The notes: a model not told the origin generated them from the sequence alone. 64,000 nt of DNA from CAYJAB01 sp964368305 (GCA_964368305.1 CAYJAB010000001.1:186001-250000); one strand, 5' to 3'; shown: positions 17,871 through 25,724, counted from the stretch's first letter. A program made the numbers and translations.

Positions 17871-17879
17871 ATTATATCA
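17871..17879 (-). promoter_or_regulatory. Extended -10 promoter giving a probably leaderless apbE transcript
   Basis: On the minus strand TGATATAAT (17879 to 17871) is a consensus extended -10. It ends 6 nt before the apbE ATG (17864), so the transcript should start at or next to the start codon. No Shine-Dalgarno is present. Confidence 0.55.
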
Positions 17880-17913
17880 CATTCATTTTAAAAAATAATT
17901 TATAGAAATATAA

Positions 17914-17942
17914 TTGTAATTTATATATGTGAATGATAAAAT
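17914..17942 (+). promoter_or_regulatory. Sigma-A promoter of the flavinylated-lipoprotein operon
   Basis: TTGTAA (17914-17919), 17-nt spacer, TAAAAT (17937-17942); divergent from the apbE promoter, 35 bp away. Confidence 0.65.
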
Positions 17943-17950
17943 GTAAGTAC

Positions 17951-17970
17951 ATTGATAATAAATTATCAAT
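17951..17970. repeat. 20-bp perfect inverted repeat in the promoter-proximal leader
   Basis: ATTGATAAT-AA-ATTATCAAT (9-bp arms), starting 8 bp after the -10 and ending 9 bp before the AGGAGG. It could be an operator for a dimeric repressor or a 5' hairpin. Confidence 0.6.
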
Positions 17971-17990
17971 CAAGAAAACAGGAGGGAAAT

Positions 17991-18716
17991 ATGTCTAAAA
18001 TTTTTAAGCTATGCCTTGTCTTTGTTTTATTGTTTACGATGATTGGGTGTAGCACTGAACCTGAAACAGAAACATCAGATATGGATGTACCATGTGTTGG
18101 AGAACCAGGTGAAATCACATTAGAAAATGTAAATGAGTTTTTAAACAATAGTGCTGATATGGGGTCAGGATCGATTGCGAATGTCGTTGCTGTAATCCCA
18201 ATTAACCACGTGGATGGACCACGTAATGAATCAGCGTTTTATGCATTTGTTAACTTTAAGTATGTAGCACGTGATTATATCAAATATCAAGTGACGTACT
18301 TGTCTTGTACGTGTAGATCGGCAGATGTAAATTATTGGTCTACAGCGTATGTTGAACTGTCTTTACCAACAAGTAATGACATCAATGATTCAACTGTTCG
18401 TTATTTATCATTTGATCAAGATTCAACTGGTAAATATACAGCGGGATTCTGGGGAGATAGTAATCCTACACCTGCTGGCGCAACATATGAAGATTTTAAA
18501 GAAGAATATATTCCATTCTTTATTGATAAAACTTATGCTGAAATAAGTCCATTAAGTGTAATGGAAGATATTGATTTAGCAGAATATCAAATGGGTGAAT
18601 CAAGAGAAACGTATACATTAGATACATTCTCAGGATCCTCTGTGTCTACAAATAATATTATTCGAATGTTGAATGCAACATTTGAATATCACATGACGGA
18701 TGAATTTTTTCAATAA
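17991..18716 (+). CDS. Lipoprotein with FMN-binding-type C-terminus (candidate ApbE client)
   Basis: Protein of 241 residues from the ATG at 17991, chosen because AGGAGG (17980-17985) is 5 nt ahead; an upstream in-frame ATG at 17952 lacks an SD. Lipobox TMIGC (Cys20). The C-terminal LDTFSGSSVSTNNIIRMLNA (210-229) resembles the FMN-binding-domain motif Dxx[S/T]GA[S/T] seen in NqrC/RnfG/PplA-type proteins. Here the site reads D211-TFSGS-S217, so Ser217 is the predicted FMN acceptor. A CTC pair (Cys106/Cys108) may be redox-active. It shares its transcript with an intact rhodanese lipoprotein. Confidence 0.75.
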   Translation: MSKIFKLCLVFVLLFTMIGCSTEPETETSDMDVPCVGEPGEITLENVNEFLNNSADMGSGSIANVVAVIPINHVDGPRNESAFYAFVNFKYVARDYIKYQVTYLSCTCRSADVNYWSTAYVELSLPTSNDINDSTVRYLSFDQDSTGKYTAGFWGDSNPTPAGATYEDFKEEYIPFFIDKTYAEISPLSVMEDIDLAEYQMGESRETYTLDTFSGSSVSTNNIIRMLNATFEYHMTDEFFQ

Positions 18717-18739
18717 CACACTTTAGAAAGGAAAATAAT

Positions 18740-19438
18740 ATGAAAAAACTTTTATTAATCTTAGTAGCGACACTCATGCTTGCAGGATGTAGTTCAGCAC
18801 CTGCTCAAAAAACAGATGAAGAATTAATGGCAGAAGGATGGGTAAAAGATCCACTAAATAATGGATATACAATGAATATGGAACTTCCTGCACCTCAGGA
18901 TACATCAAAAATGTATAAGCCTACACAGGATGGAGATGAAGTAGCATGTCCTGTGGGTGAATTTAATACAGCGTGTTCTTCCATTAATGTAGATAATTTA
19001 TATGAATACTTAAGTGTTGAAGATGCAGTTTATATTGATTTAAGAGATTATTCTGATTATGTTATGAAACATTTAAAAAACTTTGAAGTTATTCCATATT
19101 TTGGACTAATTTATAATGCGGAAGCTGGAACAGATGGGAAACCTCAATTATATAAAGGGGATGTAACAGATCCTGTTGCGGTATATGAGGAAAGTGATGC
19201 AATTTTAAATACACTATTCCCAAAAGATAAGACAATATTCTTAATGTGTCAAAGTGGAGGTCGTGTTGTAAATATGATGAAACTTTTAGAAGCTAAAGGA
19301 TATGATATGAGTAAGATTTATAATGTAGGTGGTATGGGCCAATATACAGCAAGTGAATATCGTCCATACATTACAGATTCTGCTGAGTTACAAGTAAGTA
19401 CTGAGTATTCAGTAATGGGAACAATGGTTGAACAATAA
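18740..19438 (+). CDS. Rhodanese-like lipoprotein with intact active-site Cys
   Basis: Membrane-anchored sulfurtransferase-like protein of 232 residues. Lipobox LAGC (Cys17), then a rhodanese domain (VYIDLRDYSDYVMKHLKN...). The active-site loop is C170-QSGG-R175, so persulfide chemistry is possible. SD AAAGGA lies 8 nt upstream of the ATG. It is 23 bp behind the candidate flavoprotein, and its paralogue lies on the opposite arm of the divergent locus. It acts outside the membrane; the sulfur donor is unknown. Confidence 0.82.
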   Translation: MKKLLLILVATLMLAGCSSAPAQKTDEELMAEGWVKDPLNNGYTMNMELPAPQDTSKMYKPTQDGDEVACPVGEFNTACSSINVDNLYEYLSVEDAVYIDLRDYSDYVMKHLKNFEVIPYFGLIYNAEAGTDGKPQLYKGDVTDPVAVYEESDAILNTLFPKDKTIFLMCQSGGRVVNMMKLLEAKGYDMSKIYNVGGMGQYTASEYRPYITDSAELQVSTEYSVMGTMVEQ

Positions 19439-19441
19439 ATG

Positions 19442-19465
19442 AAAAGGGAAGCAATTCCCTTTTTG
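19442..19465 (+). terminator. Rho-independent terminator after rhodanese gene
   Basis: 9-bp stem AAAAGGGAA/TTCCCTTTT, GCAA loop, T-run. Confidence 0.88.
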
Positions 19466-19480
19466 TTATGAGAGGTTTGC

Positions 19481-19509
19481 TTGCGAAAAGTGAATAATTT
19501 TTGTATACT
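19481..19509 (+). promoter_or_regulatory. Promoter of the cysS T-box operon
   Basis: TTGCGA (19481-19486), 17-nt spacer, TATACT (19504-19509), directly ahead of the T-box leader. Confidence 0.7.
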
Positions 19510-19515
19510 GTTGAT

Positions 19516-19724
19516 AAACCTATGAGTAGAAGAGTAATGAAAAAAAAGCACAGTAGAGAAAAACTGAAGTGGTGAAAAGTTTGGCTGATTTTAATGAAAT
19601 GCATCTATGAGGGAACATTTGATAAGTAGGATGTGACGTAAATCGGCGTTAACGATTAAAAGCGGACGAATCGATCAAGTAAAGTGGAACCACGCAGTAG
19701 CGTCTTTACATGACGTTTTTTTAT
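19516..19724 (+). promoter_or_regulatory. T-box riboswitch (tRNA-Cys responsive) upstream of cysS
   Basis: The leader contains the conserved antiterminator bulge TGGAACCACG (19685-19694). A competing terminator follows (stem AGCGTC/GACGTT, 19699-19717, and a T-run). Stem I has the likely specifier TGC (Cys) at 19600-19602, within AATGAAATGCATC and followed by a purine. Uncharged tRNA-Cys should stabilise the antiterminator and switch on cysS. Confidence 0.88.
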
Positions 19725-19741
19725 TTTCAGGAGGTAAGAAG

Positions 19742-21076
19742 ATGAAATTATATAATAGTATGACAAATAAAATAGAAGAGTTTATTCCATTACATGAAGG
19801 GAAAGTAAATATGTATGTATGTGGACCAACTGTTTACAATCATGCACATATTGGAAATGCAAGACCAATTATTGTTTTTGATACGTTAAGAAGAGTATTT
19901 GAAGCAACAGGATATGAGGTTAAATTTGTATCAAACTTCACAGATGTAGATGATAAAATCATTAATAAAGCAAAAGAGGAAGGGTTAGCGGAGAGTGTAA
20001 TTTCAAATCGTTACATTGAAGCATATCAAGCAGTAAGACAAAGTCTAAATACATTAGGTTTAACAAGCGTACCTAAAGTTACAGAAACGATGGATGAAAT
20101 CATTGAGTTTATTGAAAAACTTGTAGAATTAGAATATGCCTATGTTGTAGACGGGGATGTTTATTTTAGAGTTGATAAAATAAAAGCGTATGGTCAATTA
20201 TCTAAACAAAACCTAGAAGACTTACAAGCGGGGGCACGTATTGAAAGCAATCATAAAAAAGAAAATCCGTTTGATTTTGCCCTTTGGAAAACAACAGAAA
20301 CAGGAATAAAGTGGAATACACCATGGGGTGAAGGAAGACCTGGATGGCATACAGAATGTGTCGTTATGATTGATAAAGAGTTTAATCATGAAATGATTGA
20401 TATTCATGCAGGGGGAATGGATTTAAAATTCCCACACCATGAAAATGAAATCGCTCAATCTGAAGCTGTATTTCATCATCCAATAGCGAAGTATTGGTTA
20501 CATAATGGAATGTTAAATATTGATGGAGAAAAAATGAGTAAATCATTGGGGAATGTTTTATGGGCGAAAGATGTTATTGAAAGACTTGGAAGTGATATAA
20601 CACGTTGGTTAATGTTATCCGTTTTATATCGCGCTCCTTTAAATATTAGTGAAGAAGCAATTGAACAGGCAAAAGCAGAATTGAATAAAGTGTATTTATC
20701 TTTAAATCAAGCTTCGATTAAAGCACAGCTATTGTGTATGCAATTGGGGGTTGTAGAAGATATTGAAACAATGAAACCTTTTATTGATGCAATGGAAGAT
20801 GATTTAAATACACCAAATGCATATAAAGAAATTTTTGAAGTTGTGAAGAAATTGAATCAAGCGTTACGTCAAAGAGAGTTGGATTGGGTGAATATTCAAA
20901 AATACTATGGTTCTCTTATAAAGATGCTTGAGATTTTAGGAATTATTTATATTGGGAAAGTATTATCAGATTCTGATTTTGAAATGTTTGAAAACTGGAA
21001 TGCTGCAAAGGCTGAAAAGAATTTTGATAAGGCAGATGAGTATCGTGCTATATTGGCTGAAAGAGGTTTAGTTTAA
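19742..21076 (+). CDS. cysS: Cysteinyl-tRNA synthetase
   Basis: Class I aminoacyl-tRNA synthetase charging tRNA-Cys. The HIGH-type motif is in NHAHIGNARP (33-42), and KMSKSLGN is near 264-271. Zinc/cysteine-binding ligands include Cys27 (VCGPT), ECVVM and HHENE. At 444 residues it is slightly shorter than the 460-470 typical of Bacillus. It is controlled by the T-box leader, and its stop overlaps the mrnC start (TAATG). Confidence 0.97.
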   Translation: MKLYNSMTNKIEEFIPLHEGKVNMYVCGPTVYNHAHIGNARPIIVFDTLRRVFEATGYEVKFVSNFTDVDDKIINKAKEEGLAESVISNRYIEAYQAVRQSLNTLGLTSVPKVTETMDEIIEFIEKLVELEYAYVVDGDVYFRVDKIKAYGQLSKQNLEDLQAGARIESNHKKENPFDFALWKTTETGIKWNTPWGEGRPGWHTECVVMIDKEFNHEMIDIHAGGMDLKFPHHENEIAQSEAVFHHPIAKYWLHNGMLNIDGEKMSKSLGNVLWAKDVIERLGSDITRWLMLSVLYRAPLNISEEAIEQAKAELNKVYLSLNQASIKAQLLCMQLGVVEDIETMKPFIDAMEDDLNTPNAYKEIFEVVKKLNQALRQRELDWVNIQKYYGSLIKMLEILGIIYIGKVLSDSDFEMFENWNAAKAEKNFDKADEYRAILAERGLV

Positions 21077-21462
21077 TGCAAGCTAAAGAACTTTCAGGAA
21101 GTACGCTTGCTTATTTAGGGGATGCTGTTTTATCTTTAATGGTAAGAGAGTATCTTGTAGAGCTTGGTTATACAAAAGCAAAAGACTTACAAGAAAAAAG
21201 CATTCGCTTTGTAAGTGCAAAAGCACAGGCAAGAATTATTGAAATAATGCTTGAAAATGGGTTTATGGATGAAGTTGAAATGATGATGTATCTAAGAGGA
21301 AGAAATCATAAAAGTGGAAGTATTCCTAAAAATACGGATGTGATTATATATCGAAAAGCAACTGGATTTGAATCTGTTTGGGGATATTGGTATATCACAA
21401 AAAATCAAAGACGCTTAGAGGAATGTTTCGAGCTTATGAAACAAAATATTGAGATTCGCTAA
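21076..21462 (+). CDS. mrnC: Mini-ribonuclease III
   Basis: Stand-alone RNase III catalytic domain without dsRNA-binding domain, maturing 23S rRNA in Firmicutes. The catalytic block reads LAYLGDAVLSLMVREYLV with Asp16. The second conserved region is RGRNHKSGSIPKNTDVIIYRKATGFE. The 128 residues and the position between cysS and rlmB are diagnostic. Confidence 0.93.
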   Translation: MQAKELSGSTLAYLGDAVLSLMVREYLVELGYTKAKDLQEKSIRFVSAKAQARIIEIMLENGFMDEVEMMMYLRGRNHKSGSIPKNTDVIIYRKATGFESVWGYWYITKNQRRLEECFELMKQNIEIR

Positions 21463-21494
21463 GGACGAATGTGAGACGAAAGAGGAAATAAAAT

Positions 21495-22217
21495 ATGGCA
21501 CAATATATATATGGAAAAAACGTTGTAAAACAAATATTAAAAGAACGTAAGAAAGTGCATGAATTAATTTTACTGGAACATGCCTCATCTAAAGAAATGA
21601 TCTCATTAGCGAATGCTCATCACTACAAATACAGATTGAGTAATAGAAAAGAAATGGATCGTTTAGTGGGGGATAATCATCAGGGGGTGATTGCGGTAAT
21701 TGATGATTTTAAGACATTTAGCGTAGATGAAATTATTCAATCGATTCCGCAAGGTAAAGTACCATTGCTTGTAATGTTAGACGGACTGGAAGATCCACAT
21801 AATTTAGGGGCGATTTTAAGAACGTGTGATGCGATAGGTGTAGATGGTGTTATTATTGGAAAACATCGTTCTGTTGGTTTGACGGCTACGGTTGCGAAAG
21901 TATCTACAGGAGCAATTGATACAGTAAAAGTGGCACAAGTCACGAATTTAACACAAACACTAAAAACACTGAAACAACAAGGATATTGGGTTTGTGGTGC
22001 AGATAGTGAGAAAGCGCAAGACTATCGATTGGTTAAATATGATATGCCACTTGTCTTAGTAATTGGATCTGAGGGATTTGGATTAAGTCGTTTAGTGAAG
22101 GAAAATTGTGACTTTAGTGTAAAACTTCCAATGGTAGGGAAAGTATCTTCATTGAATGCTTCGGTTGCCACCGCAGTTCTTTTATATCAAATTTATAACC
22201 AACGTTTCCCATTATAG
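21495..22217 (+). CDS. rlmB: 23S rRNA 2'-O-ribose methyltransferase RlmB-like (SpoU)
   Basis: SpoU-family SPOUT methyltransferase modifying a conserved guanosine in 23S rRNA. The N-terminal substrate-binding domain (about 1-75) begins YIYGKNVVKQIL. The catalytic knot has LDGLEDPHNLGAILRTCDA, VIGSEGFGLSRLVKE and LNASVATAVLLYQ, all canonical. Follows mrnC as in Bacillus; the usual yacP gene is absent after it. Confidence 0.93.
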   Translation: MAQYIYGKNVVKQILKERKKVHELILLEHASSKEMISLANAHHYKYRLSNRKEMDRLVGDNHQGVIAVIDDFKTFSVDEIIQSIPQGKVPLLVMLDGLEDPHNLGAILRTCDAIGVDGVIIGKHRSVGLTATVAKVSTGAIDTVKVAQVTNLTQTLKTLKQQGYWVCGADSEKAQDYRLVKYDMPLVLVIGSEGFGLSRLVKENCDFSVKLPMVGKVSSLNASVATAVLLYQIYNQRFPL

Positions 22218-22232
22218 AGAGGGGAATGCTAT

Positions 22233-22847
22233 GTGCAGGTGAGTGCAAATGATTATGAATTAATTTATCTTTATCTTCAAAAAATTGATGAGGCAGCAGA
22301 GGAATTGGTAAAACGATACAATGTTGTTATTAAAGGTAAGATTAGTAAAAAACTACAGAATTATCGTCCGTTATTATCGGATAAGGATGAGCTTTATCAA
22401 GAAGGATTGATTGCATTGTTAGATGCGATTTCAAGTTATCAGGAAGATAAGAATGTTCCGTTTTATTATTTTGCATCACTATGTATTGAGTGTTCATTAA
22501 GATCTTGTATGAAAAAATATTCTACAAGCAGTGCTTATTTTTTTTCTAGTTGCATATCTTTGGATATGGCAATTAACGAAACAGAAGGACTCTATTTCTA
22601 TGATGTGGTAGAGGATAAAATACTTCAAAGTGCACTTAACTTTAGTGAAGAAGGCATATATGGTAAATTAATATTGAATGATTTAAAGCGAAATCTATCA
22701 GAGTTTGAATATAAAATTATGATGATGCGCTCGCAAGGATATAAGTATGATGAAATTGCAGAAGTGTTTCATACAACAAAGAAGAAGGTAGATAATACAA
22801 TACATCGTGCTAGAATGAAGATGTCGGATTTGAAGAGGAAATCTTGA
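22233..22847 (+). CDS. RNA polymerase sigma-70 family factor (SigH-like)
   Basis: Protein of 204 residues starting at GTG 22233 with a GAGAGGGG SD; the ATG two bases earlier hits a stop within four codons. A sigma region 2 stretch (DKDELYQEGLIALLDAISSYQ) and a region 4 helix-turn-helix (SEFEYKIMMMRSQGYKYDEIAEVF) are clear. The locus between rlmB and rpmG-secE-nusG is that of Bacillus sigH, so orthology is likely. Divergence is high and the regulon (competence, sporulation relic or stress) is unknown. Confidence 0.85.
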   Translation: MQVSANDYELIYLYLQKIDEAAEELVKRYNVVIKGKISKKLQNYRPLLSDKDELYQEGLIALLDAISSYQEDKNVPFYYFASLCIECSLRSCMKKYSTSSAYFFSSCISLDMAINETEGLYFYDVVEDKILQSALNFSEEGIYGKLILNDLKRNLSEFEYKIMMMRSQGYKYDEIAEVFHTTKKKVDNTIHRARMKMSDLKRKS

Positions 22848-22887
22848 TTTAAGCCTTTGTTTATACAGTGTGCTTATTTTTATATCA

Positions 22888-22916
22888 TTGACTATATAAA
22901 ATGTTTATGATAAAGT
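22888..22916 (+). promoter_or_regulatory. Promoter of rpmG-secE-nusG
   Basis: TTGACT (22888-22893), 17-nt spacer, TAAAGT (22911-22916); 27 bp before the rpmG ATG. Confidence 0.7.
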
Positions 22917-22943
22917 TAATAAGCAAAGCGGGGTGTTTTTTTC

Positions 22944-23102
22944 ATGGCAGAGAAAAGTAATAAAGTAATACTTACTTGCACTGTATGTCTTTCGAGAAAT
23001 TATACGACAACGCGCAATAAAGTAAATCAAAACGAACGATTAGAATTAAAGAAATTTTGTAAGAAGTGTGCTGAACATACAGTACATAAAGAAACAAAAT
23101 AG
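22944..23102 (+). CDS. rpmG: 50S ribosomal protein L33
   Basis: Fifty-two-residue ribosomal protein. Zinc-ribbon cysteines Cys12/Cys15 and Cys39/Cys42 are present, so this is the zinc-containing (C+) form. It has the LSRNYTTTRNK core. It precedes secE-nusG as in most Firmicutes. The SD is weak (GCGGGGTG). Confidence 0.93.
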   Translation: MAEKSNKVILTCTVCLSRNYTTTRNKVNQNERLELKKFCKKCAEHTVHKETK

Positions 23103-23113
23103 GAGGATAGCCT

Positions 23114-23296
23114 ATGAAATGGTTTAGTATTGAAGGAGTTTCAAAAGAAGCAAAAAAAGTAAGATGGCCAAATAGCAAAGAAATGGCTAAACATTCAACT
23201 ACAGTATTTGTATTTGTGTGTGCTTTTGCAGCATATTTTGTAGTAGCAGATATGATTGTGTCTGCGTTTTTAAAAATTGTAGGAATTGGTGAATAA
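23114..23296 (+). CDS. secE: Preprotein translocase subunit SecE
   Basis: Essential single-span component of the SecYEG channel. The 60 residues contain the conserved amphipathic stretch EAKKVRWPNSKEMAKHS followed by one transmembrane helix (about 32-55). SD AGGAGG is 7 nt ahead of the ATG. It overlaps no gene; nusG starts immediately after its stop. Confidence 0.95.
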   Translation: MKWFSIEGVSKEAKKVRWPNSKEMAKHSTTVFVFVCAFAAYFVVADMIVSAFLKIVGIGE

Positions 23297-23297
23297 G

Positions 23298-23843
23298 ATG
23301 AGTGATGTCAATAAAGAGTGGTACGTTGTTAACACTTATGCAGGTCACGAAAGAACAGTAAAAGAGAATCTTCAAAGACGTGCAGAGACAATGGGTCTTG
23401 AAGATAACTTATTTAGAATCTTAGTTGCTGAAGAAACAGAAATTGAAATTAAAAATGGTAAAACAGTTGAGAAGTTGAAAAACTTATTTCCTGGGTACTT
23501 ATTTGTAGAAATGATTATGACGGATGATGCTTGGTATGTTGTAAGAAATACACCAGGTGTTACAGGATTTATCGGATCAAGTGGAGGAGGAGCAAAACCT
23601 TTCCCAGTATCTCCGGAGGAAATCGATTCTATTTTAAGAAGAATGGGTATGAGCGATCGTAAGATTGTTGTTGGATTTAAAGTTGGAGACCGTGTTAAAA
23701 TTACAAATGGTCCATTCTCAGGAGTTGAAGGTGTTGTAGATAGTATGAACGATGATGCTCAAACTGCTATGGTATTAACAATTCTATTTGGTAGAGAAAC
23801 ACCAACGGAAGTTTCTTATTTAGATTTAGTAAGTGCGGATTAA
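23298..23843 (+). CDS. nusG: Transcription termination/antitermination factor NusG
   Basis: Protein of 181 residues from the ATG at 23298, which directly follows the secE stop and matches the MSDVNKEWYVVNTYAGHE family start. NGN domain about 8-115, and a C-terminal KOW domain (FKVGDRVKITNGPFSGVEGVV). It binds RNA polymerase and S10, coupling transcription to translation. Confidence 0.95.
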   Translation: MSDVNKEWYVVNTYAGHERTVKENLQRRAETMGLEDNLFRILVAEETEIEIKNGKTVEKLKNLFPGYLFVEMIMTDDAWYVVRNTPGVTGFIGSSGGGAKPFPVSPEEIDSILRRMGMSDRKIVVGFKVGDRVKITNGPFSGVEGVVDSMNDDAQTAMVLTILFGRETPTEVSYLDLVSAD

Positions 23844-23844
23844 T

Positions 23845-23869
23845 AAAACTGGGAGAAATCCCAGTTTTT
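23845..23869 (+). terminator. Rho-independent terminator after nusG
   Basis: 10-bp stem AAAACTGGGA/TCCCAGTTTT, GAAA tetraloop, T-run. It separates nusG from the MFS gene and hence from rplK. Confidence 0.9.
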
Positions 23870-23898
23870 GACTTTTACTAAAAAAGTTTATTTAGTGA

Positions 23899-23927
23899 TT
23901 GTAGTGAAATTAGGTTTGTTGTATTAT
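23899..23927 (+). promoter_or_regulatory. Promoter of the MFS transporter gene
   Basis: TTGTAG (23899-23904), 17-nt spacer, TATTAT (23922-23927); 27 bp before the chosen ATG. Confidence 0.65.
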
Positions 23928-23954
23928 ATCGTATATGAGGAAAAGGGAACTTTT

Positions 23955-25187
23955 ATGAAGCTTCAAAAAGATGAGAAATTATTATTAATTATTATTACAG
24001 TATATTCGCTTGCAGCAACAATGGTTACAACGTTTGCGAATGTCTATTTAATGGATTATACAAGTAGTTATACTGTAATAAGTATATATTCAATGATACG
24101 ATATGGAGCACTTGCGTTGTTTGCTGTTTTTTCTGCAAAGTTATCGCGTTTTATTAAAGTATCACAAATTATGATGTTTGGATTAATTCTAATTACAAGT
24201 GCTGTTTTGTTCTTACTTGAGACAAAAGAGTTGATTGTTGAGAATCATAATATTATTTACCTTGTGGGATTAATATGGGGTGCAGGTGAAGGCTGTTTTT
24301 GGATATCTATGAATACCTTGATTCAAATTTGTACAAATCCTGCTACACGTGGTCCATATCTTGGGGTGCATGCGGCATTGGGGAGTTTAGCGAATATTTT
24401 TGCGCCGCTCTTATCTGCTCAAATTTTAATGATGGCTGATATTGAAATTGAAGGGTATTATACGATGTTTCGTATCGCAATTGGAATATTCATTTTTATA
24501 ACTTTTGTCGCGATGTTTTTTAATGTAAAAAAATTGCCGCTTAAATTTTCTTTAATAAAATGCTTTAAAGATGTAAAAACAAGTTTTGAATGGCGATATG
24601 TAATTATTGCACAATTCTTATTTGGTTTTAGAGATGCAGCAACAATTTCTCTTACAGGTTTATTAATCTATGAGGCGATTGGAAGTAGTACAGCGTATGG
24701 CGAACTATTAACAGTACTCGCACTGGTGGGGACAATATCGAATTTAATTATTGGAAAAGTTGTAAAAAAACACAATAGATTAAAATATTTAGTATTTGGA
24801 AGTGTATGTTTATTTTTAAGTGGGATATCTTTGGTTGTATTTAGAAATGAATTTGGTGTTTATATGCACGGTGCGCTACAGTATATTTTCCTACCGTTTA
24901 TAGTAACTCCATTTTCAATCATTGTTATGAATATTATCAACGACTATATGAAAACAGAAAACGTAATTGGAAGAACAGTTTCTCGAGAGATTATGATTGG
25001 TCTATCTAGGGTAGTTGGATTGTTTGTATTTATAGTATTACTGAAGATAATGCCAGGTAGGGTTGGAATGGATGTATCATTGATTGTGATCTATAGTTCA
25101 TGTTTATTGTTTGCGGCATATACAATTAAGTATGATTTGAAAAAACGACCACGAAAAAAGATTGACTTTTCACAAGATAAAATGTAA
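23955..25187 (+). CDS. MFS transporter, substrate unknown
   Basis: Membrane protein of 410 residues with about 12 hydrophobic segments and the major-facilitator pattern. The ATG at 23955 is preferred: it follows an AAGGGA SD and the promoter, whereas the longer frame from 23868 begins inside the nusG terminator. No substrate-specific motif is visible; the short charged C-terminus (KKRPRKKIDFSQ) is cytoplasmic. Its insertion between nusG and rplK interrupts the usual Firmicute order. Confidence 0.8.
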   Translation: MKLQKDEKLLLIIITVYSLAATMVTTFANVYLMDYTSSYTVISIYSMIRYGALALFAVFSAKLSRFIKVSQIMMFGLILITSAVLFLLETKELIVENHNIIYLVGLIWGAGEGCFWISMNTLIQICTNPATRGPYLGVHAALGSLANIFAPLLSAQILMMADIEIEGYYTMFRIAIGIFIFITFVAMFFNVKKLPLKFSLIKCFKDVKTSFEWRYVIIAQFLFGFRDAATISLTGLLIYEAIGSSTAYGELLTVLALVGTISNLIIGKVVKKHNRLKYLVFGSVCLFLSGISLVVFRNEFGVYMHGALQYIFLPFIVTPFSIIVMNIINDYMKTENVIGRTVSREIMIGLSRVVGLFVFIVLLKIMPGRVGMDVSLIVIYSSCLLFAAYTIKYDLKKRPRKKIDFSQDKM

Positions 25188-25191
25188 AATT

Positions 25192-25220
25192 AATGTTGCC
25201 CTATGTGGGTAACATTTTTT
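25192..25220 (+). terminator. Rho-independent terminator after MFS gene
   Basis: 10-bp stem AATGTTGCCC/GGGTAACATT with one G-T pair, 5-nt loop, then a T-run. Confidence 0.85.
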
Positions 25221-25221
25221 A

Positions 25222-25263
25222 ATGCGTGGAAGGACTGCTACGGTCCGTTAAAACCACAGCATT
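25222..25263 (+). promoter_or_regulatory. L1-binding autoregulatory leader of rplK-rplA
   Basis: Outer stem ATGCGTGG/CCACaGCAT encloses an inner GGAC/GTCC stem. The asymmetric internal loop (AA opposite GTTAAAA) mimics the 23S rRNA L1 site. This resembles the leader upstream of Bacillus rplK, where free L1 represses translation. Confidence 0.7.
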
Positions 25264-25290
25264 ATCGTTTCAAATAAGGAGGAACGTTTA

Positions 25291-25713
25291 ATGAGCAAAA
25301 AAATTGCAAAAGTAGCTAAGCTTCAATTCCCAGCGGGAGGAGCAAGACCAGGTCCAGCATTAGCTAGTGCGGGAATCAACATGCCACAATTCTGTAGCGC
25401 ATTCAATGATGCTACAAAAGATCGTGCAGGAGATTTAGTGCCTGTTGTCATCACAGCGTATGAGGACAAATCATTTGACTTCGTGTTAAAAACAACACCA
25501 GCTGCAATCATGTTAAAGAAAGCAGCAAAAGTACAAAAAGGTTCTGCAAGCGCAAAGACTACGAAAGTAGCAACTATTTCAGCAGAAGATTGTCGTGCAA
25601 TCGCTGAATACAAAATGCCAGATTTAAATGCAAATGACGTGGATGCAGCAATGAAAATCATCGCTGGTACTGCACGTAACATGGGTATTGTAGTTGAAGG
25701 CATGGATAACTAG
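25291..25713 (+). CDS. rplK: 50S ribosomal protein L11
   Basis: Binds the GTPase-associated centre of 23S rRNA. The N-terminal flexible domain has the PGPALASAGINMPQFC block. The C-terminal RNA-binding domain ends IIAGTARNMGIVVEGM. 140 residues; strong AAGGAGG SD; 11 bp before rplA. Confidence 0.97.
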   Translation: MSKKIAKVAKLQFPAGGARPGPALASAGINMPQFCSAFNDATKDRAGDLVPVVITAYEDKSFDFVLKTTPAAIMLKKAAKVQKGSASAKTTKVATISAEDCRAIAEYKMPDLNANDVDAAMKIIAGTARNMGIVVEGMDN

Positions 25714-25724
25714 AGGTAAGCACA

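Noticed and set aside
17952..17990. Upstream ATG extending the candidate flavoprotein by 13 residues
   Set aside because: No SD, falls in the inverted repeat, and would precede the lipoprotein signal with charged residues; ATG 17991 has a perfect SD.
25323..25703. 126-codon frame antisense to rplK
   Set aside because: Antisense shadow of a universally conserved ribosomal gene.
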